A stretch of DNA of 64,000 bases from NCBI GenBank assembly GCA_016200895.1, contig JACQDX010000082.1:1-64000 (forward strand). Reading direction: 5' to 3'. Positions within the stretch are counted from its first letter, which is position 1, and each line of letters starts with the position of its first letter. Below the pieces are notes generated by a model, which was not told the origin of the DNA, did not search any database, and saw only the letters and a program-made list of their open reading frames with translations. The position numbers and the translations under genes are program-made. Source of the DNA: Burkholderiales bacterium. GTDB lineage: Bacteria; Pseudomonadota; Gammaproteobacteria; Burkholderiales; Burkholderiaceae_D. Below, one piece after another: positions 1 through 8,557 of this stretch.

Positions 1-38
1 AGCTGCAACGCAGCTGGGGCGGTTTTGCGTAAGTCCTA
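1..38. repeat. Truncated end of a small inverted-repeat element (MITE-like)
   Basis: The first 38 bases match the reverse complement of one end of the 103-bp element at 56553-56655, with about four differences. The match includes the terminal motif TTTTGCGTAAGTCCTA at 23-38. The rest of this copy lies beyond the left edge of the window. Two copies 56 kb apart in the same window suggest a dispersed non-coding repeat family. Seen directly; the MITE label is inference. Confidence 0.7.
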
Positions 39-210
39 CTTATCTGAACAGGCGAAACCCACTACGTCAGGCTGGCTAGATAGTGAGACCAGACAAACGT
101 GTGATACAGGCCATGAAACAAGCCATGCAAACCAGAGACAGAGCCCCACCATGCCTCGCTCTGCGAGGGCATGGACAAGCGATAGTCTTACATGAGGCTG
201 TTGCCGCTTC

Positions 211-235
211 AACTTTCCGGTGAGACCGGAAAGTT
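211..235 (-). terminator. Perfect hairpin after the 113-aa gene
   Basis: AACTTTCCGGT at 211-221 and its exact complement at 225-235 enclose a three-base loop, giving an 11-bp stem. It begins about 16 bases past the stop codon of the minus-strand gene 251-592. There is no T-run after the stem on that strand, so a rho-independent terminator is only probable. A second, bulged hairpin lies near 149-171. Nothing else was recognised between 39 and 250. Confidence 0.45.
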
Positions 236-250
236 CGCCTCACCCAGCGA

Positions 251-592
251 TCAGGCTGCGATGAGTTCTTGAACCGGGCTTTTCAAGCGGAAAGCTTTGA
301 GTGCGCGGGATGCATCCGGCACTGCGACGATTTCTGGTGTACCAGTCATTAATTCAGAAATACGGCCCTTCAGGGCTTTTGCTTGTGTCGCCAGATTGAA
401 ATGCGCAGGACGCTGAGTCTGCACTATGCTCCAACGCGCTACCGGCGCATGGCCGCTACCATCCAGCAAGGATTTTTCACGCAGCCAGTTCTCGAAAGAA
501 CGGGTAGTCATGTTGCTTTCTATCCAGATCAAATGATCGGCAGTCATTTTCTTGCTGTTGTCCGAAGGGCGAACCAGTATTTCGTAAATCAT
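251..592 (-). CDS. Hypothetical protein, 113 aa
   Basis: Unknown small soluble protein. The start at 592 was chosen because AAGGAG stands about 8 bases upstream; a longer reading to 664 has no such site. The protein begins MIYEILVRPSDN and is hydrophilic, with no signal peptide, membrane segment or recognisable motif. It stands alone, transcribed leftward, with a strong hairpin after its stop and about 240 AT-rich bases separating it from the phnD-like gene. I do not recognise a family, and no function is proposed. The good ribosome site and clean termination argue that it is a real gene. Confidence 0.6.
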   Translation of the reverse strand: MIYEILVRPSDNSKKMTADHLIWIESNMTTRSFENWLREKSLLDGSGHAPVARWSIVQTQRPAHFNLATQAKALKGRISELMTGTPEIVAVPDASRALKAFRLKSPVQELIAA

Positions 593-831
593 TTTCTGAC
601 TCCTTAAAGGGAAACTTTGCTTAAGAAAAGGTGTCAGCAAAGATTCTTTAGTCCAGAAACGCACCGGTTGACGATTCAGTTGACATGATAAGTTACAAAA
701 GTGAGAAATTTTTTTATGTTTTTATAAAAAATACAACAAATCAAGCAAGATTTAAGCAAAAATGCCCCATTTATTGTATTTATTTCAGCTTTTGTTACAA
801 ATTGATTGGAACTATTTCGCAGTCATAGAAA

Positions 832-1809
832 CTATTTAATGCGAGATGCTTCCAGCACGAAGCTCAATTTGCCAAAACGGGCACTGACTTCATCAAATTT
901 CTTTTGCTTTTCCACATCCGTCAGGTTTGGATTGTTCAAATTATCACGCAAAAGGCTAAACAATGTTAAATCGGCGATAGGTTTCAACTGAGCATCGGTA
1001 GAGCGCTGAAAGCCGGAAAGATTCAGAATATCTTTCAAGACAATCTGTGCCTGCTTTTGCTTGCCATAATTGATAAAGAAATCTTCCACGCGGGTTTTCA
1101 GCGCAGGCGACATATCCTTGCGATACAAGATAGGATCATTCGGTATCAAAGGCGACGTCCAGATAACACGCACCTTACTGAATTGATCTGGTGCTTCTTT
1201 CTTCAACCTGTCCATCTCTTCGCTATTAAAAGTGGCAACATCGACCTCGCCACGCAAAATTGCAGATAAATTAGTCTGATGATTACCGACGATGACTTTC
1301 TTGAACAGTTTTGCCGGATCTATCTTGTTCTTGGAAAACAGGTAATAAGCAGGAACCAGATAACCTGATGTAGATTTTTTGTCGCCATCAGCAAAAATGT
1401 AGGTCCCAGGCTTGCCAGAGACTTGATCAAAGCTGGTCAATGCACTTTTGCTGGAGGCAATCAGGACAGAGTTATAGCCGCGTGAGCCATCGCTTTTTAC
1501 CATCTGTGCAAACACGGTGGCCTTGCCATCTTCCACCGCGTCCAGCGCTACCTTGCTGCTCAACCAGGCAATTTGTATCTTGTTTTCTTTTAAGCCAGCA
1601 ACAATATCGCTGTAATTGGAAGAAATGGCAGCAGTCACTTCTGTGCCTGTGCTTTTTGCCAGATCATCAAGCAAAGGCTGCCAGCGCTTGCGGGTATCGT
1701 CTATGCTGGTGGTGGCGATCAGGCCGACGGTGATTTTTTCTGCGGCTTGTGCAAGGGACATTAACATACTACTGGCCAGCAGTATCAGTGTGAAACTTTT
1801 TTTAAACAT
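832..1809 (-). CDS. PhnD-like periplasmic substrate-binding protein
   Basis: Predicted periplasmic binding protein of the phosphate/phosphite/phosphonate (PhnD) family, 325 aa, the usual length. A Sec signal peptide covers about residues 1-22, ending SLAQA. The mature part opens with EKITVGLIATTS, typical of the first strand of the fold. Later segments SGYLVPAYYLF and GEVDVATFNSEE match the family pattern that closes over the ligand. No ABC permease (PhnE) or ATPase (PhnC) gene lies next to it, so it is an orphan and its ligand cannot be named. Orphan members can act as sensors or serve distant transporters; that is family knowledge, not shown here. Confidence 0.8.
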   Translation of the reverse strand: MFKKSFTLILLASSMLMSLAQAAEKITVGLIATTSIDDTRKRWQPLLDDLAKSTGTEVTAAISSNYSDIVAGLKENKIQIAWLSSKVALDAVEDGKATVFAQMVKSDGSRGYNSVLIASSKSALTSFDQVSGKPGTYIFADGDKKSTSGYLVPAYYLFSKNKIDPAKLFKKVIVGNHQTNLSAILRGEVDVATFNSEEMDRLKKEAPDQFSKVRVIWTSPLIPNDPILYRKDMSPALKTRVEDFFINYGKQKQAQIVLKDILNLSGFQRSTDAQLKPIADLTLFSLLRDNLNNPNLTDVEKQKKFDEVSARFGKLSFVLEASRIK

Positions 1810-2087
1810 AAAACCTCAAGAGAAAATGCAATACCCAAAGCACAGTAGTGCTTGTGACCGGTCAAACATGTATGCGGTAGCAGACAAACAAGTGACGTCA
1901 GCGACGTACTTTGGGACAGGAAAGGGAGATGGTGATTGGAAGCACAACGGTTAATATATGTGCATCAATTGCCTGCTATTATAGCATTAGATGAATTTGA
2001 GCAACCAATTCCCCCAAGGCAAGAAATGTTTTAGAGTTTATCTACCAAAGCTGATTTATACAAACGCGAAAACCCTTCCATGACGCC

Positions 2088-3215
2088 ATGCGCTTAACTG
2101 TTATAGCAAAGCTGGTCCTCCTGTTTTATATAAGCCCGTCTTCACACGCCACCAGTAAAACTTACAGCACTGATTGGGGCAAGACCACATCTGGTGAGAC
2201 GGTGCAAGAACATTGCCTGCAAAACGACATTGGCATGCGGGTTTGCTATATAGATTATGGAGCGACGATTACAACAATAGAAGTGCCAGGCCGCGATGGC
2301 AAGCTGGCCAATATCGTGCTCAACTTACCCAACCTTCCTGCCTACTTAAAAACGCGACACAGACATGCCGCCATCATGGGGCGCTATGCCGGGCGCATAG
2401 GCAAAGCAGAATTTACACTGAACGGGCAAACCTATCTCCTGCCAGCCAATGACAAGGGAGTGGCCCTACATGGTGACCCGCAAGGTTTTGACAAGCGGGT
2501 GTGGTCACGCCAGGATTTTGATGAAAGCGACAGTCAGGGTTCGCATTTCAATTTGCTCAGCCCTGACGGTGACCAGGGCTTTCCTGGTGAGCTGCAGGTA
2601 GCAGTCACTTACCGCTTATACAAAGCACGCAATGAATTCAATATTGAATATCAGCTGCGCAGCGACAAGGCCACGGTCGTCAATCTGACCAATCATGCCT
2701 ACTTCAATCTGGCAGGCGCTGGTAGCAGAGGATTAGGTACACATCAGTTTCAGATTCATGCTGACCGTTACACTGAAACTGACAACAAACGTATACCCAC
2801 GGGCCGCATTTTATCAGTGGATGGTACCGCTCTGGATTTGCGCAAACTCACCAGCATCACAGGCCATCTTGAGCGCGGCGATGCAGTATTGGGGCAGCCA
2901 TCCGGCTATGATCACAGTCTGTTGTTTACAAACTGGGATAAGTCTCTGCAAGCAGTTGCCCGCATCACTGAAACCATATCTGGCCGACAAATGGATGTCT
3001 ACACCACCGAACCTTCGGTGCAGTTCAATAGCGGCAATGGCTTTGACGGTAGCGAGGCTGCAGCCTACCAGCGGCATGACGGCTTTGCCTTTGAAACCCA
3101 GCATTTGCCGGACAGCCCCAACCATATTCACTTCCCCAGTACAGTATTAAATCCGGGAGAGGTCAGGACTTCGATAACGAGTTTGCGGTTTTCAGTAATG
3201 GGCAAACCAGATTAA
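2088..3215 (+). CDS. Exported aldose 1-epimerase (GalM family)
   Basis: Interconverts alpha and beta anomers of aldoses. The protein is 375 aa and begins with a signal peptide (about residues 1-21, ending PSSHA), so it probably acts in the periplasm, unlike the cytoplasmic GalM at 29584-30630. Family motifs include GRYAGRIGKAEFTLNG near residues 98-113, a histidine in ALHGD (about 128) and the catalytic-type histidine in TNHAYFNLAG (about 203). The acidic residue expected late in the chain fits HDGFAFETQH. The gene stops five bases before the convergent gene 3221-4108. It sits beside the polyuronide locus, so it may process released sugars. No clear ribosome site was found. Confidence 0.88.
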   Translation: MRLTVIAKLVLLFYISPSSHATSKTYSTDWGKTTSGETVQEHCLQNDIGMRVCYIDYGATITTIEVPGRDGKLANIVLNLPNLPAYLKTRHRHAAIMGRYAGRIGKAEFTLNGQTYLLPANDKGVALHGDPQGFDKRVWSRQDFDESDSQGSHFNLLSPDGDQGFPGELQVAVTYRLYKARNEFNIEYQLRSDKATVVNLTNHAYFNLAGAGSRGLGTHQFQIHADRYTETDNKRIPTGRILSVDGTALDLRKLTSITGHLERGDAVLGQPSGYDHSLLFTNWDKSLQAVARITETISGRQMDVYTTEPSVQFNSGNGFDGSEAAAYQRHDGFAFETQHLPDSPNHIHFPSTVLNPGEVRTSITSLRFSVMGKPD

Positions 3216-3220
3216 AGATG

Positions 3221-4108
3221 CTAAGGACAGGCAGCCATCACATCGCCGCGAGTGATACCGATATTGGCAAAATACACGTAATCATCCTTGTCCTGATTCA
3301 GCATCGCATGGTGCTTGCGGTATATACCCCACTTGGGACGCATGTGTTCAGCACCTGTACGCCATAGCTGCAGATGCTGCGTATCCACTTGCAACAAAGC
3401 CTTATCCTGATCATGCAGACTGACCTGGTAGCGACCATCGCTATTTGAAAAACGGATTTGTTCGACCACAGTGATCCAGCGGCCCCGCACCTGGCTTAAT
3501 GGAAGACGACCAAGTATTTGATACTCACCACTCTCATTTTTCCGGTCGGCGACATGGCGTATTTCCAACGTGCCATCGCTATTATCATTGGATAATGCTG
3601 TGAAAGTGATCAGCGGCGGTTCGGCATAGCTGCCACCATAAGCCTTGATCTGATGCAGGTGGGAGAATGATGGTGAAAACTTCATCGCTGCATCTATTTT
3701 AAAACGCCAGGCATAAATGAAGTTGTCCCCCTCATGCGCATGAAAAGCAGTATGCGCACCATTTTTGCCGGGCGCGATCTTGATCTCGGTACGCGAGCGG
3801 TCGCCACCTTCGGCGATACTGCGCCCATCCAGATTGACGTCGCCTGGCTCGCGCGCCAATACGGCAAGATAGGCTGGCACATCTGCATCACCATGCAAAC
3901 TGATATGTGGCCACCTTGGTGTATATACCAAGTCACTGGGTGATTCGACAGCACCTTTGCCCAAGCTGTTTTCTATGAATTGATACAGCTCACTTGTATC
4001 TGCTTTCGCTGGATTCAGACACAGTACGTGAGCAGCATCTGTTGCCCACGCATGTGAACAAAACATGCTGGCAAACACGCTCAGCGACAAATATGTGCGT
4101 TTCATCAT
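3221..4108 (-). CDS. Secreted polysaccharide-lyase-like protein
   Basis: Probable exported glycan-binding or glycan-cleaving protein of about 295 aa. I place the start at 4108 (MMKRTYLSL), which yields a normal signal peptide ending HAWA; the longer reading to 4195 would overlap udh. The body resembles the heparin-lyase-like jelly-roll family: an RSRTEIK segment, FIYAWRFKID, and alternating beta strands through a C-terminal KWGIYR stretch. It starts 16 bases after the udh stop, so the two are almost certainly one operon under the palindrome at 5032-5053. Coupling to a uronate dehydrogenase suggests a uronic-acid polymer substrate. The lyase assignment is by sequence feel; specificity is unknown. 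Confidence 0.6.
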   Translation of the reverse strand: MMKRTYLSLSVFASMFCSHAWATDAAHVLCLNPAKADTSELYQFIENSLGKGAVESPSDLVYTPRWPHISLHGDADVPAYLAVLAREPGDVNLDGRSIAEGGDRSRTEIKIAPGKNGAHTAFHAHEGDNFIYAWRFKIDAAMKFSPSFSHLHQIKAYGGSYAEPPLITFTALSNDNSDGTLEIRHVADRKNESGEYQILGRLPLSQVRGRWITVVEQIRFSNSDGRYQVSLHDQDKALLQVDTQHLQLWRTGAEHMRPKWGIYRKHHAMLNQDKDDYVYFANIGITRGDVMAACP

Positions 4109-4124
4109 CACCGATACCCCCAAC

Positions 4125-4967
4125 TCACTCGCTATACTGCGGTCCTGCCAGCACAAAAGGCCCACCCTGATAAATGATGGCTGGATCATGTTCATCTACA
4201 CTATTGAATGCAGCAGCAAATCGTGTCGCAAAAACCTGCGAACTGTCTGACGGCTTGAAACCCAGATGCGCAGCCTTGCTGTTATCCCACCATTTGGCTT
4301 GATTGTCAGAAACGCCAAAGACTATGCTGTGTCCCACCTTAGGCGTAAACAGTGCGGCCCTGAGCAACTCAAGCAGGTCGTCATAGCTGAGGTAAGTCAC
4401 CATCATGCGGGCATTTTTTGGTTCAGGGAAAGAGGAGCCTATGCGCAGGCATACGGTCTCTATGCCAAAGCGGTCATAGTAATAACGTGACAGCGCTTCA
4501 CCAAAACATTTGCTCAAACCATAAAAGCCATCTGGCCGCAAGGGGCTGTCAGCATTCACCTGTTCTGTCGTGCGGTAAAAACCAACGACATGGCTGGAGC
4601 TTGCATAAATGACGCGCTTGATACCCAGCTTGTGCACCGCTTCATACAAATGGTACATGCCCAGGATATTGGCCTGCATGATGGGTTCAAACTTGTCTTC
4701 GACAGAGATGCCGCCAAAATGCAGCACGGCATCGACATCTTTCAGCAATTCAAATACCCCTGCCCTGTCGGCCAAGTCACAAGTCTGCGCCTCTTCGCCA
4801 GCCACGACATTTTCTATGTCGACGATGTCGCTGAGCCTGAGTATTTTTGTCCAGGGCTTCAGGCGTTCACGCAAAACCCGCCCCAGGCCACCGGCCGCAC
4901 CGGTCAATAGCAGGCGATTAAAAGGTCTTTCACTGAATTGCTCATTGAATTGTTCACTCATCATCAT
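4125..4967 (-). CDS. udh: Uronate dehydrogenase
   Basis: NAD-dependent oxidation of D-glucuronate or D-galacturonate to the aldarolactone, first step of the oxidative uronate pathway (EC 1.1.1.203). The 280-aa protein is a short-chain dehydrogenase/epimerase-fold enzyme with the nucleotide loop TGAAGGLG near residues 22-29 and the catalytic YGLSK near 149-153. Segments FNRLLLTGAAGG, RIGSSFPEP and FGVSDN closely match the characterised Pseudomonas syringae Udh as I remember it, which separates it from generic epimerases. It leads an operon with the lyase-like gene. A perfect LacI-type palindrome lies 65 bases upstream. Its product would feed glucarate dehydratase at 24785-26080, which is 20 kb away. 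Confidence 0.92.
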   Translation of the reverse strand: MMMSEQFNEQFSERPFNRLLLTGAAGGLGRVLRERLKPWTKILRLSDIVDIENVVAGEEAQTCDLADRAGVFELLKDVDAVLHFGGISVEDKFEPIMQANILGMYHLYEAVHKLGIKRVIYASSSHVVGFYRTTEQVNADSPLRPDGFYGLSKCFGEALSRYYYDRFGIETVCLRIGSSFPEPKNARMMVTYLSYDDLLELLRAALFTPKVGHSIVFGVSDNQAKWWDNSKAAHLGFKPSDSSQVFATRFAAAFNSVDEHDPAIIYQGGPFVLAGPQYSE

Positions 4968-5031
4968 TTTGGATTTAAGGGTGTTGTCGGCCCTGATTTG
5001 CTCGACTTGCTCAAAAAAGGCAAATCAGGTT

Positions 5032-5053
5032 CTTAGTTAAACGTTTAACTAAG
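5032..5053. promoter_or_regulatory. Perfect 22-bp LacI-family operator
   Basis: A perfect palindrome centred on CG, with the 20-base core TTAGTTAAACGTTTAACTAA at 5033-5052 and one more complementary pair outside. It lies 65 bases upstream of udh and about 210 bases upstream of the divergent LacI regulator gene at 5261. A degenerate copy stands 63 bases before the heparinase-like gene (6472-6491). The spacing and CG-centred symmetry are typical of LacI-family operators. That the adjacent regulator binds it is inference. Confidence 0.8.
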
Positions 5054-5160
5054 TATATAGAATTTTTTGCCAGGGTCAAATATTTCCTTTGCATGTTAAA
5101 AAATCTACCACCTGTCTTGAAGAGTAATGTGACTTGTAGACAAGCCGACAATGGCGTTGA

Positions 5161-5175
5161 TGCATGCATGCATGC
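5161..5175. repeat. TGCA tandem repeat
   Basis: TGCATGCATGCATGC, nearly four tandem TGCA units of alternating purine and pyrimidine, in the leader of the LacI regulator gene. It is also self-complementary. A possible autoregulatory half-similar sequence, GGTTAAACGCTTAC, follows near 5214-5227. No function is known. Confidence 0.5.
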
Positions 5176-5260
5176 CAGTTTGTACGGTAAGATGCACGCT
5201 GAATTGAGCTTGCGGTTAAACGCTTACAGTCACACTCCGTCTGGAATATTTTTATACGCG

Positions 5261-6253
5261 ATGAAGAAAAAACCACCGACCATACGCGATGTCGCCGCTG
5301 AAGCGGGCGTCTCTACTGCCACCATCTCCAAGTTCATCAATGGTACCCAGCGTTTTTCTTCTACTGTAGAAGCCAGGATCACAGCCGTCATTGATAGCCT
5401 CGGCTACCGCTCCAACCCGCTGGCGCAATCCATGATCACCGGCCGCACCAAGTCCATAGGCTTGTCGATACTGGACGTTAGCAATCCCCATTTCACCAGC
5501 ATCGTCAAAGGAGCCAACCGCATTGCCATAGAACACGGCTACACCTTGCTGCTGGTCGACACGGAAGAAAATCTTGGCCGTGAAAAACCGCTAATAGAAG
5601 CATTGAGCCGCCGTGTCGATGGCATGATACTTTTTTCACGCATGAGTGAAGCTGACCTGAGCTGGACCGAGCAGCTGGAAAAACCCCTGGTATTCTTTGG
5701 CCGTCTGAGCCAGCTCAGTTCCCCCTGTGTCAGCAGCGATGATCACAAGGGTGCCTACATGCTGGCGCAACACCTGCTGACTCTGGGTCATAAGCGCATT
5801 GCCTATATGGGTTTCAACAAATCCCGCCGCGATGAAGAGCGTTATGGCGGCTTGCAGGAATGCCTGAGCGAGCATCAACTGACAGCAGAAATCTACAACG
5901 TCAACTCACCTTCTGCACAAGAAGGTGAACGCCTTTGCTCAGCCATCATGCTGGGCAAACAACGTCCCGATGCCGTGGTTTGTTATAACGATTTAATGGC
6001 ACTGGGCTTCATGAAAGAGGCACAGAACCTGGGCTTCGATATTCCCCGGGATGTCTCTATCGCCGGTTTTGACAATATCCAGTATGGACGCTACACCTCG
6101 CCAGCACTGACCTCAGTCGATTTACAGAGTGAAGAAATGGGTGTCGCTGCCATGCGCACGCTGATCAGCATCATCAATGGCGAGACAGCCAAAGGCCTGA
6201 CCACCATAGAGCCGCAATTGATTTTGCGTTCTTCTGTCATGAACAGAAAATAA
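5261..6253 (+). CDS. LacI-family transcriptional regulator of the uronate locus
   Basis: DNA-binding repressor or activator of 330 aa. The start at 5261 gives MKKKPPTIRDVAAEAGVS, the canonical LacI N-terminus; the longer reading adds an unlikely leader. The helix-turn-helix covers about residues 6-30 (VAAEAGVSTATISKFING), followed by the hinge and a periplasmic-binding-protein-like sensor domain with SIGLSILDVSNPHF and VSIAGFDNIQYG. It is divergent from udh and upstream of the heparinase-like and TonB receptor genes. The CG-centred palindromes at 5032-5053 and 6472-6491 flank it, so it probably controls both units in response to a uronic acid or oligouronide. The effector is not visible from sequence. 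Confidence 0.9.
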   Translation: MKKKPPTIRDVAAEAGVSTATISKFINGTQRFSSTVEARITAVIDSLGYRSNPLAQSMITGRTKSIGLSILDVSNPHFTSIVKGANRIAIEHGYTLLLVDTEENLGREKPLIEALSRRVDGMILFSRMSEADLSWTEQLEKPLVFFGRLSQLSSPCVSSDDHKGAYMLAQHLLTLGHKRIAYMGFNKSRRDEERYGGLQECLSEHQLTAEIYNVNSPSAQEGERLCSAIMLGKQRPDAVVCYNDLMALGFMKEAQNLGFDIPRDVSIAGFDNIQYGRYTSPALTSVDLQSEEMGVAAMRTLISIINGETAKGLTTIEPQLILRSSVMNRK

Positions 6254-6318
6254 TCCTGCTCCTGCGCTGAACCACATTGATAGCACAAACCCACTTTGTG
6301 CAAAAAAGCGACAGTTTT

Positions 6319-6332
6319 AGAAAACGTTTTCT
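6319..6332. promoter_or_regulatory. CG-centred palindrome, possible operator
   Basis: AGAAAACGTTTTCT is a perfect 14-bp palindrome centred on CG, 65 bases after the LacI gene stop and 222 bases before the heparinase-like gene. Its core AAACGTTT matches the core of the operator at 5032-5053. It may be an auxiliary operator; the flanks differ, so this is tentative. Confidence 0.45.
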
Positions 6333-6471
6333 TTAAAAAGAATGCAGAGCATGCCTCAGCATGCGCAAACTCTACGTCTTGTCATTTCATCGCTAATTAT
6401 CTGCAACAATTACCCCAGATATTAAAAAATTCAAAAATCAGGTTTACCTTCAATTTGAATTCATCTACTAT

Positions 6472-6491
6472 TTAGTTAAACGTTTTCCTAA
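6472..6491. promoter_or_regulatory. Second copy of the LacI-type operator
   Basis: TTAGTTAAACGTTTTCCTAA matches the core of the perfect palindrome at 5033-5052 at 18 of 20 positions; the left half is identical. It lies 63 bases upstream of the heparinase-like gene, almost the same distance as the first copy from udh. This places both transcription units under one regulator. The rest of the 300-base gap 6254-6553 is AT-rich and holds only this site and 6319-6332. Confidence 0.75.
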
Positions 6492-6553
6492 TTTCTTTCA
6501 AATCTGTATTTGAAACAATATATCCAGGAAAAACATAACAAACCAGGAGATGT

Positions 6554-8458
6554 ATGCCGCACCGCAATCCCATCCTCAATAATCTGTGCAAGCTCTGCAT
6601 CGCAGCATCGGTGCTGACGCTAAACATGGCTGAGGCAAGCAATGCTGATCTGCCTGTACCAGCAGCACTGACATCACAGACGCAACTGCCTATGAACACG
6701 CTGGTGCAGCAATCACTTTATCCCCAGCTTGATTACCTGTCGCAAAAACTGCTAACCGAGAGATTGCAAACCACGCTGGCTGGCTACCCTGCCTTCAATG
6801 GCAAGGACAAATTCTTGCCCGGTAAAATCGCTACCGGTCTCGCCCATTTATTGCTGAACCCGGCCCTGACTCCAGAGGCAAGAATCAAGGCTGCAGAAAA
6901 TTTTCGCACCAGTGCCGACATGACGGTCGATATGGAAAACCATACCTGGGGCATTTACTATTATTTGCTGGCGCTGCAACAGATTCAGCAAGCAGGTTTA
7001 CTGGAGCAGGCTGTCAACCCGGCCACCTTGGCAAAACTGAAAAAGCAACTGGACTGGCGCAGCTTTGTCAATGAAGCTGACCTGAAACTCATCAACCTGC
7101 CCACCAATTATTATGGCGTGGCATTTGGCGTGGCACGCCTGCGCATGTTACTGGGTTGGGAAGATGCCAGTGGCAGTGAAAAACTCTTGAATACCCTGCT
7201 GGCGCATTACGATGTCCATTCTGGCGAGTATGGGTTTTCTGACGAGACCGATGGTGAAGGCCGCTTTGATCGCTACAGCATTTTACTGATTGCAGAGATT
7301 TGCCACAGGCTGATAGAAACCGGCAAAGATGTCCGGCCTGATTTGAAACTGAAGCTCAGAAAAGCCGCAGACATCGCCCTGAATATGGCAAATGACAAGG
7401 GTGATGGCTTCAGCTTTGGTCGCAGCATAGGTGCTTATGGTGATACTGCCATACTTGAAATCCTGTCTGCATCTGCTTATCTGGATGTCTTGACGCCCAC
7501 GGAAAAAGAGTATGCCTATGCTTACTCCACCCGCATACTCAGCAAGTTTCTGAGCTTCTGGTACGACCCGCAATTGCACTCCGTTGACTTGTGGGGCAAG
7601 GGCAGGAAGACCGATGCCTACCGTGGTGCGCACAGGGTGCTGGGTGAAAATTTCTCACTGCTGCATCAGCTACTGACCACCAATGCGATCTGGCACAAAC
7701 TCGGCTATGACCAGCACATACCGCTGGCTGACCTGCAGGTATGGGCAGATAAAACCCAGCCACGCTTCAGCTTCAACTGGTTTGCTCGCGGTGAATATGA
7801 CAGGGCATTGGCAATCTACCGTGACCGCCAGCATGTCTTCAGTTTCTTGCTGACAAATGGTGGCGCTGCTCAGCATGCGAACAGCCCGTACTACCCGCTA
7901 CCGTTTTCAAATGATCTCATCGTTGGCATTCCAGACAGCGGCTTTGCCCATCCCCAGCTCATTCCCAGCCTGACGCTGACAGATGGCAGCAAATTACTGG
8001 CGACCGCCTTCATCAGCAATATCCAGACTGGCAAGACAGCAAAGGGCGAATTTCTCAGCTATCAGCAATCGGGGCTGACACGCATGACAGGTGAAGGCAA
8101 ACCGCCACAAAAGGATGAACGGGTGAAACTCAATAGCCGCTACCAGTTTGAACCCGGCAGCATCAGCAGGGCAGATGAATTTAAAGCGACCGGCAGCACA
8201 CAGATACAGCAAGCCATCCTGGAGTTCAGCAGCTTTTCTGATGCTGTCAAACAGAATGGAAATCACATTTATTTCAGCAAAGGCGGTGTCACTGAATTCA
8301 TCGTGGAAGGTCTGGAAAAATGCACGGTTAAACGGGTAGTTGGCGAGGCTTACTTCCAAACCCCGGCTGGGCCCTTCATCAACCATATCAGTTGCAGCAC
8401 GCAACAGTTAAAGCCTGGGCAGTCACTGAAAATCAAATGGACGATACGGTACCAATAA
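6554..8458 (+). CDS. Secreted heparinase II/III-like protein
   Basis: Predicted exported 634-aa protein with the architecture of large polysaccharide lyases. A signal peptide covers about residues 1-27. Roughly 60-400 is helical, compatible with an (alpha/alpha) toroid, and carries NYYGVAFGVARLR, GEYGFSDETDGEGRFDRYS and RGAHRVLGENFSLL, rich in Asn, Tyr, Arg and His of the kind used in lyase active sites. The part after about 430 is beta-rich, like the sandwich domains of such lyases. AGGAG precedes the ATG by four bases. It is followed by a TonB receptor and shares the LacI-type operator with udh, so the substrate is probably a uronic-acid glycan. I cannot name the lyase family, and an uncharacterised one is possible. 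Confidence 0.6.
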   Translation: MPHRNPILNNLCKLCIAASVLTLNMAEASNADLPVPAALTSQTQLPMNTLVQQSLYPQLDYLSQKLLTERLQTTLAGYPAFNGKDKFLPGKIATGLAHLLLNPALTPEARIKAAENFRTSADMTVDMENHTWGIYYYLLALQQIQQAGLLEQAVNPATLAKLKKQLDWRSFVNEADLKLINLPTNYYGVAFGVARLRMLLGWEDASGSEKLLNTLLAHYDVHSGEYGFSDETDGEGRFDRYSILLIAEICHRLIETGKDVRPDLKLKLRKAADIALNMANDKGDGFSFGRSIGAYGDTAILEILSASAYLDVLTPTEKEYAYAYSTRILSKFLSFWYDPQLHSVDLWGKGRKTDAYRGAHRVLGENFSLLHQLLTTNAIWHKLGYDQHIPLADLQVWADKTQPRFSFNWFARGEYDRALAIYRDRQHVFSFLLTNGGAAQHANSPYYPLPFSNDLIVGIPDSGFAHPQLIPSLTLTDGSKLLATAFISNIQTGKTAKGEFLSYQQSGLTRMTGEGKPPQKDERVKLNSRYQFEPGSISRADEFKATGSTQIQQAILEFSSFSDAVKQNGNHIYFSKGGVTEFIVEGLEKCTVKRVVGEAYFQTPAGPFINHISCSTQQLKPGQSLKIKWTIRYQ

Positions 8459-8557
8459 AATTTGGCAGCGAAACTTAGCTGAAAAAATTAAGCATCAAGA
8501 ATTTAGCAGAAAAAATCAGCAGCAAAAAATAGTACAAAACTACAATATCCGGAGACA

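Noticed and set aside
4125..4967. Generic NAD-dependent sugar epimerase
   Set aside because: Several segments match uronate dehydrogenase specifically, and the neighbours fit a uronate pathway.
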